This document shows, piece by piece, positions 1-9,383 of a stretch of 64,000 nt of DNA (positions within the stretch are counted from its first letter, which is position 1; every line of letters starts with the position of its first letter). The notes under the pieces were generated by a model. That model was not told the origin of the DNA and searched no databases. It saw nothing but the letters and a program-made list of their open reading frames with translations. The position numbers and the translations under genes were made by a program. The stretch is taken from contig NZ_CP012676.1 in the NCBI RefSeq assembly GCF_001294575.1, forward strand, positions 4,314,001-4,378,000, given 5' to 3'. Origin of the DNA: Pseudomonas versuta (lineage in GTDB: Bacteria > Pseudomonadota > Gammaproteobacteria > Pseudomonadales > Pseudomonadaceae).

Positions 1-1158
1 CAGTTCGAGAACACTTACCTGGTGGGCTACGACCCGAAAATTGACAAGGTCAATCGTCAGAGCTGGCAGCAAGACATGACCACCCGCAACATTTTCAACA
101 ACCTTGAAATCGAAGGCGGTTTTGACACCTTTGGCCTGGAACACCGCCTGTTGACCGGCCTGGAAATCGGCAGCCAGCGCCGTGATCCCAAGCTCTACAG
201 TGCCAAGGGCGTCCCCGCCCTCGATGTGTACAACCCGGATCGAAGCCTGCGCCCGACCGGGCCGATGCTGATTTCCAGCGACAACCACACCGAAGTCGAA
301 AGTCAGGGCCTGTATGTGCAGGACCAGATTCGCCTCAACGATCAATGGCAAGTGCTGGCAGGCTTGCGCCATGACCGCTTTGAAGTCGAGTCCACCAGCA
401 ATCTCAAGGACATCACCGAAGAACGCAAAAGCCACAGCACCAGCCCGCGGCTTGGCGTGGTCTGGACACCGCTGCAAAACCATTCGTTTTACGCATCGTG
501 GACCAAGACCTTTTCGCCGGTGGGCGGCGGCTTGATCGGTATCACGCCGGGTGCTTCAGGGAACGCCAACGATCTGAGCCCGGAGCTGACCAGGCAGAAG
601 GAAATCGGGGTCAAAAGCGACTGGCTGGATGAGCGTTTGAGCACCACGCTGGCCGTCTACGAGCTGGAACTCTACAACCGTCGGACCAAAGACCCGGATG
701 ACCCCACCATCACCCTGCTCTCGGGCCTGCAACGTTCACGCGGCATTGAGCTGACCGCCAGCGGCAAGCTGGGTGGCAACTGGTACATGCGCGGTGGAAT
801 TGGCCTGCAGGACGCGACCGTGGTCAAGGACAACAACGGCTTTGAAGGCAAACGCATCAACGGCGTTGCCAGGCACAATGGCAGCGTGTTTTTGACCTGG
901 AAACCGGAAATGGGCTGGTACGCAGAGACTGGCCTGACCCTGGTGGGCCAACGTTATGCGGACAACCAGAATACCGTGGTGTTACCGGGTTACGGCCGCT
1001 GGGATGCACTGGCGGGCTATCGCGAAAAGGACTGGGATGTAAGCGGCGCGCTGACCAACCTCACCGACCGTTATTACTATGCCTCAGCCACCAGCGGCTC
1101 CCAGATCATGCCGGGCGAGCCCCGCAGTCTGGTGATGACGGGGACGTACAAGTTTTAA
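1..1158 (+). CDS. TonB-dependent siderophore receptor, C-terminal part (5' end outside window)
   Basis: The frame is open from base 1, so the gene begins upstream of the window; 385 residues are visible. They look like the second half of an outer-membrane beta-barrel receptor: alternating amphipathic strands, the conserved 'YVQDQIRLNDQWQVLAGLR' strand typical of ferric-siderophore receptors, a 'SPELTRQKEIGVKSDW' segment, and a C-terminal 'PGEPRSLVMTGTYKF' strand ending in Phe, the barrel-assembly signature. Proteins of this family bind ferric siderophores at the cell surface and import them with TonB-ExbBD energy. The plug domain and any TonB box are not in view, so the ligand cannot be assigned. 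A long palindrome follows the stop. Confidence 0.9.
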   Translation, partial: QFENTYLVGYDPKIDKVNRQSWQQDMTTRNIFNNLEIEGGFDTFGLEHRLLTGLEIGSQRRDPKLYSAKGVPALDVYNPDRSLRPTGPMLISSDNHTEVESQGLYVQDQIRLNDQWQVLAGLRHDRFEVESTSNLKDITEERKSHSTSPRLGVVWTPLQNHSFYASWTKTFSPVGGGLIGITPGASGNANDLSPELTRQKEIGVKSDWLDERLSTTLAVYELELYNRRTKDPDDPTITLLSGLQRSRGIELTASGKLGGNWYMRGGIGLQDATVVKDNNGFEGKRINGVARHNGSVFLTWKPEMGWYAETGLTLVGQRYADNQNTVVLPGYGRWDALAGYREKDWDVSGALTNLTDRYYYASATSGSQIMPGEPRSLVMTGTYKF

Positions 1159-1162
1159 ACAC

Positions 1163-1230
1163 CTGTAGTCGCTGACGAGGCACGAGGCTGCGATCGAGCG
1201 CGCAGCCTCGTGCCTCGTCAGCGGCTACAG
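1163..1230. repeat. Near-perfect long inverted repeat, possible bidirectional terminator
   Basis: Two 30-base arms (1163-1192 and 1201-1230) are complementary except for one position, with an 8-base loop between them. It lies between the convergent receptor and aguA genes. There is no clear T-run, and its arms differ from the ordinary REP elements of this window. Confidence 0.75.
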
Positions 1231-1239
1231 AGCCTTGCA

Positions 1240-2346
1240 TTACGCCTTGCGCGGCGCCGGCTGCTGCTGGGTCAGGCAATGGATGTTGCCACCGCCCAAC
1301 AGCAACTCACGACCCGGCACCATCACCACTTCATGTTGCGGGAAGAGGTTTTGCAGGATGTCTTTGGCCTGCGCGTCCATCGGATCATCAAAGCTCGGTG
1401 CAATGATGCCGCCGTTGACGATCAAGAAATTCACGTAAGACCCGGCCAGCCGCTCCGACGGATTACGATCCTGACTGCCGGCAACCTTGTCGACGCCGTC
1501 GCACTCTTGCTGTGTGGCAAACATCGGCCCCGGAATCGGCATTTTATGCACGACAAACGGACGACCTTTGGCATCGGTGCTGGTTGCCAGTACGTTCATG
1601 GCGGCATGGCAACGCACATAGTTGGGGTTCTGTTCATCGTCAGTCCAGGCCAGCAGTACTTCGCCCGGTGCAACGTAGCAGCAGAAGTTATCCACATGGC
1701 CGTCGGTTTCGTCATTGAACAGGCCGTCCGGCAGCCAGATGATCTTATCCACAGCCAGATGCGAACGCAGTACGTCTTCAATCTCTTCACGGGACAGATG
1801 CGGGTTGCGGTTGCGGTTCATCAGGCACTCGGCCGTGGTGATCAGTGTGCCTTCGCCATCCACGTGGATCGAGCCACCTTCAAGCACGAAGCCGGGAGTG
1901 TGATAACGCGCAATGCGTTCGATTTCGAGGATCTTGCTACCCACTTGACGGTCGCGGTTCCACGGGAAGTACAAACCGCCATCAAACCCGCCCCAGGCGT
2001 TGAAGTCCCAGTTCACACCGCGCACTTCACCGCTGTCATTGATGACAAAGGTCGGCCCGCTGTCACGCACCCAGGCGTCGTCGCTGGAGATCTCGACCAC
2101 TCGAATATTGGGTACATCGAGGTGCGCACACGCATTTTCGTACTGGGCGGCCGACACGCCGACGGTCACCGGTTCGAAGCGCGCAATGGCCTTGGCCACG
2201 GCCACGTGAGCCGCCTGAGCAGGCTTGCCACCCAACCGCCAATTGTCCGGGCGCTCTGGCCAGATCATCCAGGTCTGGGTCTGCGGAGCCCATTCCGCCG
2301 GCATGTGAAAACCGTCAGCGCGGGGCGAACTGTTCAAAGTGGTCAT
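1240..2346 (-). CDS. aguA: Agmatine deiminase
   Basis: The 368-residue protein belongs to the peptidyl-arginine-deiminase/agmatine deiminase family, which hydrolyses agmatine to N-carbamoylputrescine and ammonia in the arginine decarboxylase route to putrescine. The catalytic set is present: 'WVRDSGP' near residue 95, '[11 protein letters not shown]' near 156-166, 'ETDGHVDN' with His217, and the nucleophile Cys357 in 'GGGNIHC'. Length and Cys position fit the Pseudomonas AguA enzyme. The partner aguB (N-carbamoylputrescine amidase) is not next to it; the gene stands alone, convergent with the receptor gene. The start chosen is the ATG at 2346. Confidence 0.95.
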   Translation of the reverse strand: MTTLNSSPRADGFHMPAEWAPQTQTWMIWPERPDNWRLGGKPAQAAHVAVAKAIARFEPVTVGVSAAQYENACAHLDVPNIRVVEISSDDAWVRDSGPTFVINDSGEVRGVNWDFNAWGGFDGGLYFPWNRDRQVGSKILEIERIARYHTPGFVLEGGSIHVDGEGTLITTAECLMNRNRNPHLSREEIEDVLRSHLAVDKIIWLPDGLFNDETDGHVDNFCCYVAPGEVLLAWTDDEQNPNYVRCHAAMNVLATSTDAKGRPFVVHKMPIPGPMFATQQECDGVDKVAGSQDRNPSERLAGSYVNFLIVNGGIIAPSFDDPMDAQAKDILQNLFPQHEVVMVPGRELLLGGGNIHCLTQQQPAPRKA

Positions 2347-2653
2347 CGGGATCAGGACTCCTGGGAGGCGGCTAAAGGGAAAAATCGAATACGACTAATT
2401 CTGAAACAGTGAACACAGGCCAGCCATGCGTCAACCGCAGGCGCTTTTATAATCGATAAATATCGGTAACAACACGTTTATTTAGCATGGAAAGAAAAAT
2501 AAAAGCATTAATAGCCGATATAAATCGGTAATGGCATCTACCAACTGACGGGGGACGTCCTGTGCCGGATGACTTGTACTTGCACCACCTCGTCACTGCC
2601 CACAAGCTATGCGCCACACGTTTAAAGACCTTCAAGGAATAAGGAATATCCAC
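2347..2653. other. AT-rich intergenic region between aguA and rmlB
   Basis: These 307 bases separate the divergent aguA and rmlB and must hold both promoters. The middle (about 2440-2540) is much richer in A+T than the genes. It contains two similar small palindromes, CGATAAATATCG (2454-2465) and CCGATATAAATCGG (2515-2528), each followed by TAA. No coding frame is convincing. Confidence 0.5.
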
Positions 2654-3736
2654 ATGCGCATTTTAGTCACCGGCGGTGCCGGTTTTATTGGTTCGGCGCT
2701 AATCCGGCACCTTATCCGGAACACCGCACACGAAGTGCTCAACCTCGACAAGTTGACCTACGCCGGTAACCTTGAATCGCTGCAAAGCATTGCAACCGAC
2801 ACCCGCTACGAATTCGTCCAGGCCGACATCGTCGACCAGGCAGCGGTCAGTGCAATCATCGAGCGTTTCCAGCCACAGGCCATCATGCACCTGGCCGCCG
2901 AGTCCCACGTTGACCGCTCCATCGACGGGCCGTCGGACTTTATCCAGACCAACATTGTTGGCACTTACAGCCTGCTGGAAGCCACCCGCGCGTACTGGCT
3001 GACACTCCCGGAGCCGGCCAAAAGCGAGTTTCGCTTCCACCATATTTCGACTGACGAAGTGTATGGCGACCTGCATGGCGTCGACGACCTGTTCACCGAA
3101 ACCACGCCTTACGCGCCAAGCTCGCCCTACTCGGCCAGTAAGGCGGCGTCCGACCACCTGGTCCGCGCCTGGAACCGCACTTACGGCTTGCCGGTGTTGC
3201 TGACCAATTGCTCGAACAACTACGGGCCCTTCCATTTCCCGGAAAAACTCATTCCGCTGGTGATCCTCAATGCCCTGGCGGGCAAACCGCTGCCGGTGTA
3301 TGGCAACGGCCTGCAAGTACGTGACTGGCTGTTCGTTGAAGACCACGCCCGCGCCCTGCTTAAAGTCGTGACTGAAGGCGTGGTCGGCGAGACTTACAAC
3401 ATCGGCGGCCACAACGAGCAAAAGAACATCGACGTGGTGCGCAGTATTTGTGCCCTGCTCGAGGAACTGGCGCCAGAGCATCCGCCCGGCGTTGCTCAAT
3501 TTGCTGACCTGATTACCTTCGTGACCGACCGTCCAGGCCACGACCAGCGCTACGCAATCGACGCCAGCAAAATCGAACGTGAACTGGGCTGGGTGCCTGA
3601 AGAAACATTCGAAACCGGCCTGCGCAAAACCGTGCAGTGGTACCTGGACAACCTGGAGTGGTGCAAACGCGTCCAGGACGGCAGCTATCAGGGTCAACGC
3701 CTGGGCTTCACCGAGCCCAAGGATCTGCTGGCATGA
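2654..3736 (+). CDS. rfbB: dTDP-glucose 4,6-dehydratase
   Basis: The 360-residue short-chain dehydrogenase-type enzyme converts dTDP-glucose to dTDP-4-keto-6-deoxyglucose, the second step of dTDP-L-rhamnose synthesis. Visible signatures are the NAD-binding 'GGAGFIG' at residues 7-13, the 'STDEVYG' loop at 132-138 with the catalytic Asp-Glu pair, and Tyr159/Lys163 in 'PYSASKA'. The ATG at 2654 is preferred over an in-frame ATG at 2609 because it opens the Rossmann strand and follows an AAGGAAT ribosome-binding site. The stop overlaps the rfbD start (ATGA), so the two are translationally coupled. Also called rmlB. Confidence 0.97.
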   Translation: MRILVTGGAGFIGSALIRHLIRNTAHEVLNLDKLTYAGNLESLQSIATDTRYEFVQADIVDQAAVSAIIERFQPQAIMHLAAESHVDRSIDGPSDFIQTNIVGTYSLLEATRAYWLTLPEPAKSEFRFHHISTDEVYGDLHGVDDLFTETTPYAPSSPYSASKAASDHLVRAWNRTYGLPVLLTNCSNNYGPFHFPEKLIPLVILNALAGKPLPVYGNGLQVRDWLFVEDHARALLKVVTEGVVGETYNIGGHNEQKNIDVVRSICALLEELAPEHPPGVAQFADLITFVTDRPGHDQRYAIDASKIERELGWVPEETFETGLRKTVQWYLDNLEWCKRVQDGSYQGQRLGFTEPKDLLA

Positions 3737-4623
3737 GTAATGGCACTGCGCCTTTGAAAATCCTGATCAGCGGCAAGACCGGCCAGGTCGCCCTCGAACT
3801 GCAAAAGCACCTTGGCGGTCTGGGCGAGCTGATTGTGCTGGGTCGTAACGATCTTGACCTGAGCAAACCCGAGCAAATTCGTGCACAGGTACGGGCCCAC
3901 CGGCCCGACCTGATCATCAATGCGGCCGCGCACACCGCGGTGGATCTGGCCGAAAGCGAGCCTGAGCTGGCATTTGCCATCAATGGCGTTGCGCCCGGTG
4001 TGTTTGCTGAAGAAGCGGCGGCACTGGGCATTCCGCTGATTCACTACTCCACTGACTATGTGTTCGACGGCAACAAGCCTGCGCCTTACACCGAAGACGA
4101 CACCCCCAACCCGCTGGGTGTCTATGGCAAGAGCAAGCTGGCGGGCGAGCGAGCAATTGCAGCGACCGGCGCTGAGCACCTGATTTTGCGCACCAGTTGG
4201 GTGTACTCCACCCACGGCAAGAACTTCCTGCTGACCATGCAGCGTTTGCTGCAAGAAAGGCCGGAGTTGCGCGTGGTGGCAGACCAAATCGGGGCGCCTA
4301 CCTGGGCAGGCACTATCGCCCGCAGCACGCGCCTGTTGATCGAACGCTGGCAAGCCGCAGAAGCCGGAGCCTGGGGGGTTTACCACCTGACGGCCCAGGG
4401 CGAAACCTCGTGGTTTGGTTTTACCCAGGCCATCGCCGAACACCTGTCAGCCCAGGGCAAGCCTTGCGCAACCCTGGAGCCGATACCGGCCAGTGCTTAT
4501 CCGACACCGGCTGCCCGGCCACAAAACTCGCGTCTTGATTGCAGCCGCCTCGAGCGCGAGTGGCACGTTGCTCAGCCCGCCTGGCAAAACGCATTGCGTG
4601 AGTGCCTGGCCGCGCAACACTAA
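3733..4623 (+). CDS. rfbD: dTDP-4-dehydrorhamnose reductase
   Basis: The 296-residue protein reduces dTDP-4-keto-rhamnose to dTDP-L-rhamnose with NAD(P)H, the last step of the pathway that feeds O-antigen, LPS core and rhamnolipid synthesis. It has the N-terminal 'ISGKTGQV' nucleotide loop, 'STDYVFDG' near 106-113 and the catalytic Tyr131/Lys135 in 'VYGKSK'. The start overlaps the rfbB stop by four bases. The usual partners rmlA (thymidylyltransferase) and rmlC (epimerase) do not follow; dctB comes next. Also called rmlD. Confidence 0.96.
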   Translation: MSNGTAPLKILISGKTGQVALELQKHLGGLGELIVLGRNDLDLSKPEQIRAQVRAHRPDLIINAAAHTAVDLAESEPELAFAINGVAPGVFAEEAAALGIPLIHYSTDYVFDGNKPAPYTEDDTPNPLGVYGKSKLAGERAIAATGAEHLILRTSWVYSTHGKNFLLTMQRLLQERPELRVVADQIGAPTWAGTIARSTRLLIERWQAAEAGAWGVYHLTAQGETSWFGFTQAIAEHLSAQGKPCATLEPIPASAYPTPAARPQNSRLDCSRLEREWHVAQPAWQNALRECLAAQH

Positions 4624-4665
4624 CCTGCGCAAAAACTGTTGCCTGCATCGCGGGCAAGCCAGCGC

Positions 4666-4794
4666 CTACAACAAAGGCCGGGTATAACTGACCTGTGCAA
4701 ACCCTGTGGGAGCTGGCCTGCCAGCGATAGCGGCAACGCGGTCGACAGTGCACCCTCGCCGTCTGCATCGCTACAACAAAGGCTGGGTATACTG
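4666..4794 (+). repeat. Imperfect direct repeat carrying a -10-like GGGTATA motif, with a REP half between
   Basis: A 24-25 base stretch beginning CTACAACAAAGG and ending GGGTATA(A)CTG occurs at 4666-4690 and again at 4771-4794, 105 bases apart. The second copy ends in TATACT, a good -10 box, 29 bases before the dctB start. A REP-like half site lies at 4706-4733. Confidence 0.55.
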
Positions 4795-4821
4795 CGCCGT
4801 ACTCTCGCGGCGCAGTATTCG

Positions 4822-6636
4822 ATGATCACGACCTCTTCAGTTCCTCGCAGACCCCGCTGGCGCAGCCTGGCCTTGCTGGCATTGTGTCTGGCGCCTTTGT
4901 TGTGGCCGCTGCAACACCTGGCCGAGCGTTATTATCGCAGTGAGCTGGCCGGGCAAAACCGCCAGACTCTCGACCTCTACGTCGCCAACCTGCTGGGAAC
5001 ACTGCATCGTTATGAAGTGCTGCCGCAGATCCTCGGCGAACTGCCAGCCCTGCGTGCCGTGCTGGCAAACCCCGAGGATTCGCAGGCTCAGGCCAGGGCC
5101 AATGAATTGCTCAATGGCATCAGCACCCAGACCGGTGCGGTGGTCATGTATCTGCTGGATACCCATGGCGACACCCTGGCTACGTCTAACTGGGATAAAA
5201 ACGACAGTTTTATCGGCCGCAATTTCGCCTTCCGCCCTTATTTCAGTGAAGCGATGGAAGGCAAGCTGGGGCGTTTCTTCGGCCTGGGCACCACCTCCGG
5301 CAAGCGCGGTTATTACTTTGCCGCGCCGGTCCTGGAGGGCGAGAAAAAAATCGGCGTGCTGGTGGTCAAGGTCGACCTCGATCACACCGAACAGTTGTGG
5401 GGCAAGACACCCGAGCAACTGCTGATGACCGACCACAACGGCGTGGTCATCCTTACCTCGCGCCCGGAATGGCGTTTTCGGGCTACCCGCGATCTGTCGC
5501 CAGAAGAGCGTGAGGCCATATTCGCCATCTTGCCCTACCCGACCCGCGACCCGCAGCCGCTCAAGCTCGACTTGAATGCCTGGCTGGTGCAGACCCAGAA
5601 AATCGACGAGACCGGCTGGAGCGTCAACATTCTTGCCCCACGCACGCTGATCGACCGGCCGGTGCGCACAGTACTGGCTATCGGGGCGGCAACCTTGCTG
5701 GTGGTGATGCTGTTGATCAGCCTGATGATGCAGCGCCGTCGCCATTACCTGGATCGCATCGCCTTCGAAGGCAAGGCGCGCCGCGAGCTGGAAATGCGTG
5801 TGGCAGAACGCACCAGCGACCTCGAAGGCCTCAACCAGCGGCTGCGCAAGGAGGTGCTGGAGCGCGAGCACGCGCAACAGGAGCTGGTGCGCGCTCAGGA
5901 CGATCTGGTGCAGGCGGGCAAACTGTCAGCGCTGGGCACCATGTCTGCCAGCATCAGCCACGAACTCAATCAGCCCCTTGCGGCCATTCGCAGTTATGCC
6001 GAAAACGCAGAGGTGCTGCTGGATCACCAGCGCATCGAAGACGCGCGCGGCAATCTCAAACTGATCAACGAACTGACCGGACGCATGGCATCGATCATCG
6101 CGCACCTGCGCGCCTTCGCCCGCCGTGATCGGCATGCGCCGGAAAGCGTCGCCCTGCAACCGGCGCTGGATGATGCCCTGGCGCTACTGGCCAAACGCCG
6201 TCGCAGCATGGAGGTCGAGCTGATTCGCGACTTGCCTGCCGCCACGTTATGGGTCGAGGCGGGTGAAACGCGGTTGCGCCAGGTGCTGGGCAACTTGCTG
6301 GCCAACGCGCTCGATGCCCTGACCGAGAAAGGTCCGCCCCGGCGTTTGTGGCTAAGTGCCCAATCCACCCCGGAAGGCGTCACTGTGTACATTCGCGACA
6401 ATGGCCCGGGCTTTTGCATGGAAGCTCTGGGCCGCGCCGGTGAGCCGTTCTACACCACCAAAACCCGCACTCAGGGGCTGGGGTTGGGACTGGCCATTTG
6501 CGACACGCTAATCCGCGCGTTTGGCGGCGAGTTGCTGTTCGCCAACCACAAGGAAGGCGGCGCCTTAATTACCCTACGACTGCGCGCAGGTGCGCCGGGC
6601 GTCAGCTTGCAAGCTTCCGAGGACTCCAGGTCATGA
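4822..6636 (+). CDS. dctB: C4-dicarboxylate sensor histidine kinase DctB
   Basis: The 604-residue membrane sensor kinase phosphorylates DctD in response to periplasmic C4-dicarboxylates such as succinate. Layout: TM1 at about residues 15-35; a large periplasmic double-PAS (dCache) sensor domain to about 280; TM2 'VLAIGAATLLVVMLLISLMM'; a coiled coil; then HisKA with the phospho-accepting His380 in 'SISHELNQP'; and an HATPase_c domain with 'NLLANALDA' (N box) and 'GLGLGLAIC' (G box). The ATG at 4822 is chosen because upstream in-frame sequence overlaps the intergenic repeats. The stop overlaps dctD (ATGA). No dicarboxylate transporter gene is adjacent. Confidence 0.92.
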   Translation: MITTSSVPRRPRWRSLALLALCLAPLLWPLQHLAERYYRSELAGQNRQTLDLYVANLLGTLHRYEVLPQILGELPALRAVLANPEDSQAQARANELLNGISTQTGAVVMYLLDTHGDTLATSNWDKNDSFIGRNFAFRPYFSEAMEGKLGRFFGLGTTSGKRGYYFAAPVLEGEKKIGVLVVKVDLDHTEQLWGKTPEQLLMTDHNGVVILTSRPEWRFRATRDLSPEEREAIFAILPYPTRDPQPLKLDLNAWLVQTQKIDETGWSVNILAPRTLIDRPVRTVLAIGAATLLVVMLLISLMMQRRRHYLDRIAFEGKARRELEMRVAERTSDLEGLNQRLRKEVLEREHAQQELVRAQDDLVQAGKLSALGTMSASISHELNQPLAAIRSYAENAEVLLDHQRIEDARGNLKLINELTGRMASIIAHLRAFARRDRHAPESVALQPALDDALALLAKRRRSMEVELIRDLPAATLWVEAGETRLRQVLGNLLANALDALTEKGPPRRLWLSAQSTPEGVTVYIRDNGPGFCMEALGRAGEPFYTTKTRTQGLGLGLAICDTLIRAFGGELLFANHKEGGALITLRLRAGAPGVSLQASEDSRS

Positions 6637-8027
6637 GCCAGCCCATCGATCCCCATGTACAGATCATCCTGATCGATGATGACCCGCATCTGCGTCAAGC
6701 CCTGTATCAAACCCTGGACCTGGCCGGGCTCAAGGTCTTGCCACTGGCGCAAGCCACCGGTCTTGGCGAGCGCATAGGCCGGGACTGGCCGGGCGTGGTG
6801 GTCAGTGACATTCGCATGCCGGGCATGGACGGGCTTGAGTTGCTGGCCCAGCTTCACGCCCAGGACCCGGAGCTTCCGGTGCTGCTGATCACCGGCCACG
6901 GCGATGTACCGCTGGCAGTGCAGGCAATGCGTTCAGGGGCCTACGACTTTCTGGAAAAACCTTTTGCCAGCGACGCACTGCTCGACAGCGTGCGCCGGGC
7001 ACTGGCCCTGCGCGCTCTGGTACTGGACAACCGCAGCCTGCGCCTGGCCCTGAGCGATCGCCAGCAACTGAGTACCCGACTGGTCGGCCATTCACCGGCC
7101 ATGCTGCGCCTGCGAGAGCAAATCGGCGCGCTGGCTGCGACCAAGGCCGATGTACTGATTCTGGGCGAAACCGGTTCTGGCAAAGAAGTGGTCGCACGGG
7201 CCCTGCATGACTTGTCGAACCGTCGCAATGGACCTTTTGTTGCGATCAACGCGGGCGCGCTGGCGGAGTCGGTGGTTGAAAGCGAGCTGTTCGGCCATGA
7301 ACCCGGGGCTTTTACCGGTGCGCAAAAACGCCGTATCGGCAAATTTGAGTTCGCCAATGGCGGCACGCTGTTCCTCGATGAAATCGAAAGCATGAGCCTG
7401 GATGTGCAGGTCAAGCTGCTGCGCATGCTGCAAGAGCGGGTGGTTGAGCGTCTGGGTGGCAATCAGTTGATCCCGCTGGACATCCGGGTAATCGCCGCCA
7501 CCAAGGAAGACCTGCGCCAGGCCGCTGACCAGGGGCGGTTCCGCGCCGACCTGTATTACCGGCTCAACGTTGCACCGTTGCGCATTGCGCCCTTGCGCGA
7601 GCGTGGTGAAGACGCCTTGATGCTGTTTCAACATTTCGCCGACGAGTCCAGCCGCCGCCACGGTCTTACACCCAATGTGCTGCAACCAGCGCAACGCGCA
7701 CTCTTATTGCGTCACAACTGGCCGGGCAACGTGCGCGAACTGCAAAACGTGGCCGAACGCTTTGCCCTGGGACTTGAGCTGGCGCTGGACGATGACTCGC
7801 CCGACGGTTCGCAATCGACTGGTGCTGAAGTGTCGGGGGGCCTGAGCGAACAGGTCGAGCATTTCGAAAGAAGCCTGATTGCCGCCGAACTGGAGCGCTC
7901 CCATAGCTCCATGCGCAGCCTGGCCGAAGCGCTGGGCGTACCGCGTAAAACCTTGCACGACAAACTGCGCAAACACGGGCTGAACTTCGAAAGTGGCAGT
8001 CACCCACACACCGATGAACTTGATTGA
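6633..8027 (+). CDS. dctD: Sigma-54-dependent response regulator DctD
   Basis: The 464-residue NtrC-type activator has a receiver domain with phospho-acceptor Asp59 ('VVSDIRMPG'), an AAA+ domain with Walker A 'GETGSGKE' near residue 178 and the sigma-54 contact loop 'GAFTGA' at 225-230, and a C-terminal Fis-type helix-turn-helix ('SLAEALGVPRKTLHDKL'). In pseudomonads DctD activates RpoN-dependent dctA and dctPQM transcription. It overlaps dctB by four bases, so kinase and regulator form one operon. Its target genes are not in this window. Confidence 0.94.
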   Translation: MSQPIDPHVQIILIDDDPHLRQALYQTLDLAGLKVLPLAQATGLGERIGRDWPGVVVSDIRMPGMDGLELLAQLHAQDPELPVLLITGHGDVPLAVQAMRSGAYDFLEKPFASDALLDSVRRALALRALVLDNRSLRLALSDRQQLSTRLVGHSPAMLRLREQIGALAATKADVLILGETGSGKEVVARALHDLSNRRNGPFVAINAGALAESVVESELFGHEPGAFTGAQKRRIGKFEFANGGTLFLDEIESMSLDVQVKLLRMLQERVVERLGGNQLIPLDIRVIAATKEDLRQAADQGRFRADLYYRLNVAPLRIAPLRERGEDALMLFQHFADESSRRHGLTPNVLQPAQRALLLRHNWPGNVRELQNVAERFALGLELALDDDSPDGSQSTGAEVSGGLSEQVEHFERSLIAAELERSHSSMRSLAEALGVPRKTLHDKLRKHGLNFESGSHPHTDELD

Positions 8028-8039
8028 AGAGGCCATGGC

Positions 8040-8495
8040 ATGAATCGCGACAGTCGTTATCTGGAATCTGTACTCCATCACGACATTCCGCTTACCCGTG
8101 AAATGGGCCTGAAGGTCATAGGCTGGCACCAGCACCAACTGCGCCTGCAGATGCCGCTTGCGGCCAACATTAACCACAAAAGCACCATGTTCGGCGGCAG
8201 CCTGTACTGCGGCGCGGTGCTTGCAGGCTGGGGCTGGCTGCACCTGAGCCTGCGTGAGGCGGGGATCGAAGACGGGCACATCGTGATTCAGGAAGGTCAC
8301 ATCAGCTACCCGCTGCCCGTGACCCGGGACGCTATCGTGCTGTGCGATGCACCTGCCGATGCGGCCTGGAACAAGTTTCTGGCCATGTACAAACGCCATG
8401 GCCGTGCACGCTTGTCTCTCGATACACGGGTCATCAATGCCGAAGGCGAAGAGGATGCGGTGAGGTTTAGCGGGCAGTATGTGTTGCACCGCTAA
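8040..8495 (+). CDS. YiiD C-terminal-type thioesterase domain protein
   Basis: The 151-residue protein matches the stand-alone hotdog-fold domain found at the C-terminus of E. coli YiiD. The 'NHKSTMFGGSLYCGAVLAGWGWLH' helix region (residues 46-69) is the most recognisable part. Such proteins are putative acyl-CoA or acyl-ACP thioesterases, with substrate unknown. It starts 12 bases after dctD with GAGG upstream of its ATG, so it may be co-transcribed with dctBD, although no functional link is evident. Confidence 0.85.
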   Translation: MNRDSRYLESVLHHDIPLTREMGLKVIGWHQHQLRLQMPLAANINHKSTMFGGSLYCGAVLAGWGWLHLSLREAGIEDGHIVIQEGHISYPLPVTRDAIVLCDAPADAAWNKFLAMYKRHGRARLSLDTRVINAEGEEDAVRFSGQYVLHR

Positions 8496-8508
8496 CCCGC
8501 AGAAACGC

Positions 8509-8555
8509 GTTGCTCGCGAACTGTTAAAAGATCGCGAGCAAGCTCGTTCCTACAG
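8509..8555. repeat. REP pair (inverted)
   Basis: Facing REP cores TGCTCGCGA (8511-8519) and TCGCGAGCA (8532-8540), then AAGCTCGTTCCTACAG. It sits between the convergent thioesterase and cysQ genes and probably helps end both transcripts. Confidence 0.85.
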
Positions 8556-9383
8556 GTCGCTTTGCGCCAGGGCCAGCAACTGTTCGCGCCACGGCGCCTT
8601 GGCCGGCAATGCCAGAAAATAGTCATTGAGCAGCGACTCGCGCGCCGGGTAGTTGAACGGCTCGCCATCCAGTTGCAGGACCACCCCGCCCGCGCCCTCC
8701 AGCACGCCCTGGGCTGCTGCAGTATCCCACTGGGAAGTCGGCGCCAGACGCGGATAACAATCGGCAGCGCCCTCGGCCAGTAAGCAAAACTTCAACGAAC
8801 TGCCTACGCTGGTCAGTCGCAATTCACCCAAGTGTTCACTCAGACCCGTTAACAAGCGTTCTTGCCGGGGACTGGAGTGCCGGCGACTGGCGACCACCGT
8901 TAACGGCTCGCCTTCAGGCGGGGTGTTGCGCACGCTGATGGGCGATCTCTCGCTGCCATCTTCACGCCATGCACCCAGCCCTGCGCCGCCGTAGTAACAA
9001 CGGCCGCTGGTGGGCATTGAGACCACACCGAAGACCACGCGACCCTGTTCGATCAGCGCAATATTGACGGTGAATTCTTCACTGCCCGAAATAAATTCCT
9101 TGGTGCCATCCAGCGGATCAACCAGCCACCAGCGGGTCCATGCGGCGCGCACGCTTTGCGCAATATTGGCGTCTTCTTCCGACAAGACCGGGATGTCCGG
9201 GGCCAACGCCGTCAGGCCATCCAGCAACACGTGATGCGCGGCAAGATCGGCAGCGGTGACCGGCGAATCGTCCGCCTTGGCGGTAACGGCAACGTCCGCA
9301 CGCCAGAATGGCAGGATCGCGTCGCCTGCGGCATGGGCCAGCGCGATCACGCCTGCAAGCAAGGGGTGGGGGAAATCACTCAC
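8550..9383 (-). CDS. cysQ: 3'(2'),5'-bisphosphate nucleotidase CysQ
   Basis: The 277-residue member of the inositol monophosphatase superfamily dephosphorylates 3'-phosphoadenosine 5'-phosphate left over from sulfate assimilation. It has the metal-binding 'DPLDGTKEF' motif near residues 92-100, 'LSEED' near 71-75, and the C-terminal 'QWDTAAAQGVLEGAGG' motif. It overlaps the upstream nudE by four bases (start ATG at 9383), an arrangement conserved in gamma-proteobacteria. A REP pair abuts its stop. Confidence 0.95.
   Translation of the reverse strand: MSDFPHPLLAGVIALAHAAGDAILPFWRADVAVTAKADDSPVTAADLAAHHVLLDGLTALAPDIPVLSEEDANIAQSVRAAWTRWWLVDPLDGTKEFISGSEEFTVNIALIEQGRVVFGVVSMPTSGRCYYGGAGLGAWREDGSERSPISVRNTPPEGEPLTVVASRRHSSPRQERLLTGLSEHLGELRLTSVGSSLKFCLLAEGAADCYPRLAPTSQWDTAAAQGVLEGAGGVVLQLDGEPFNYPARESLLNDYFLALPAKAPWREQLLALAQSDL

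Noticed and set aside
1210..2412. 400-codon frame opposite aguA
   Set aside because: It is a shadow of a complete agmatine deiminase gene and starts inside the palindrome.
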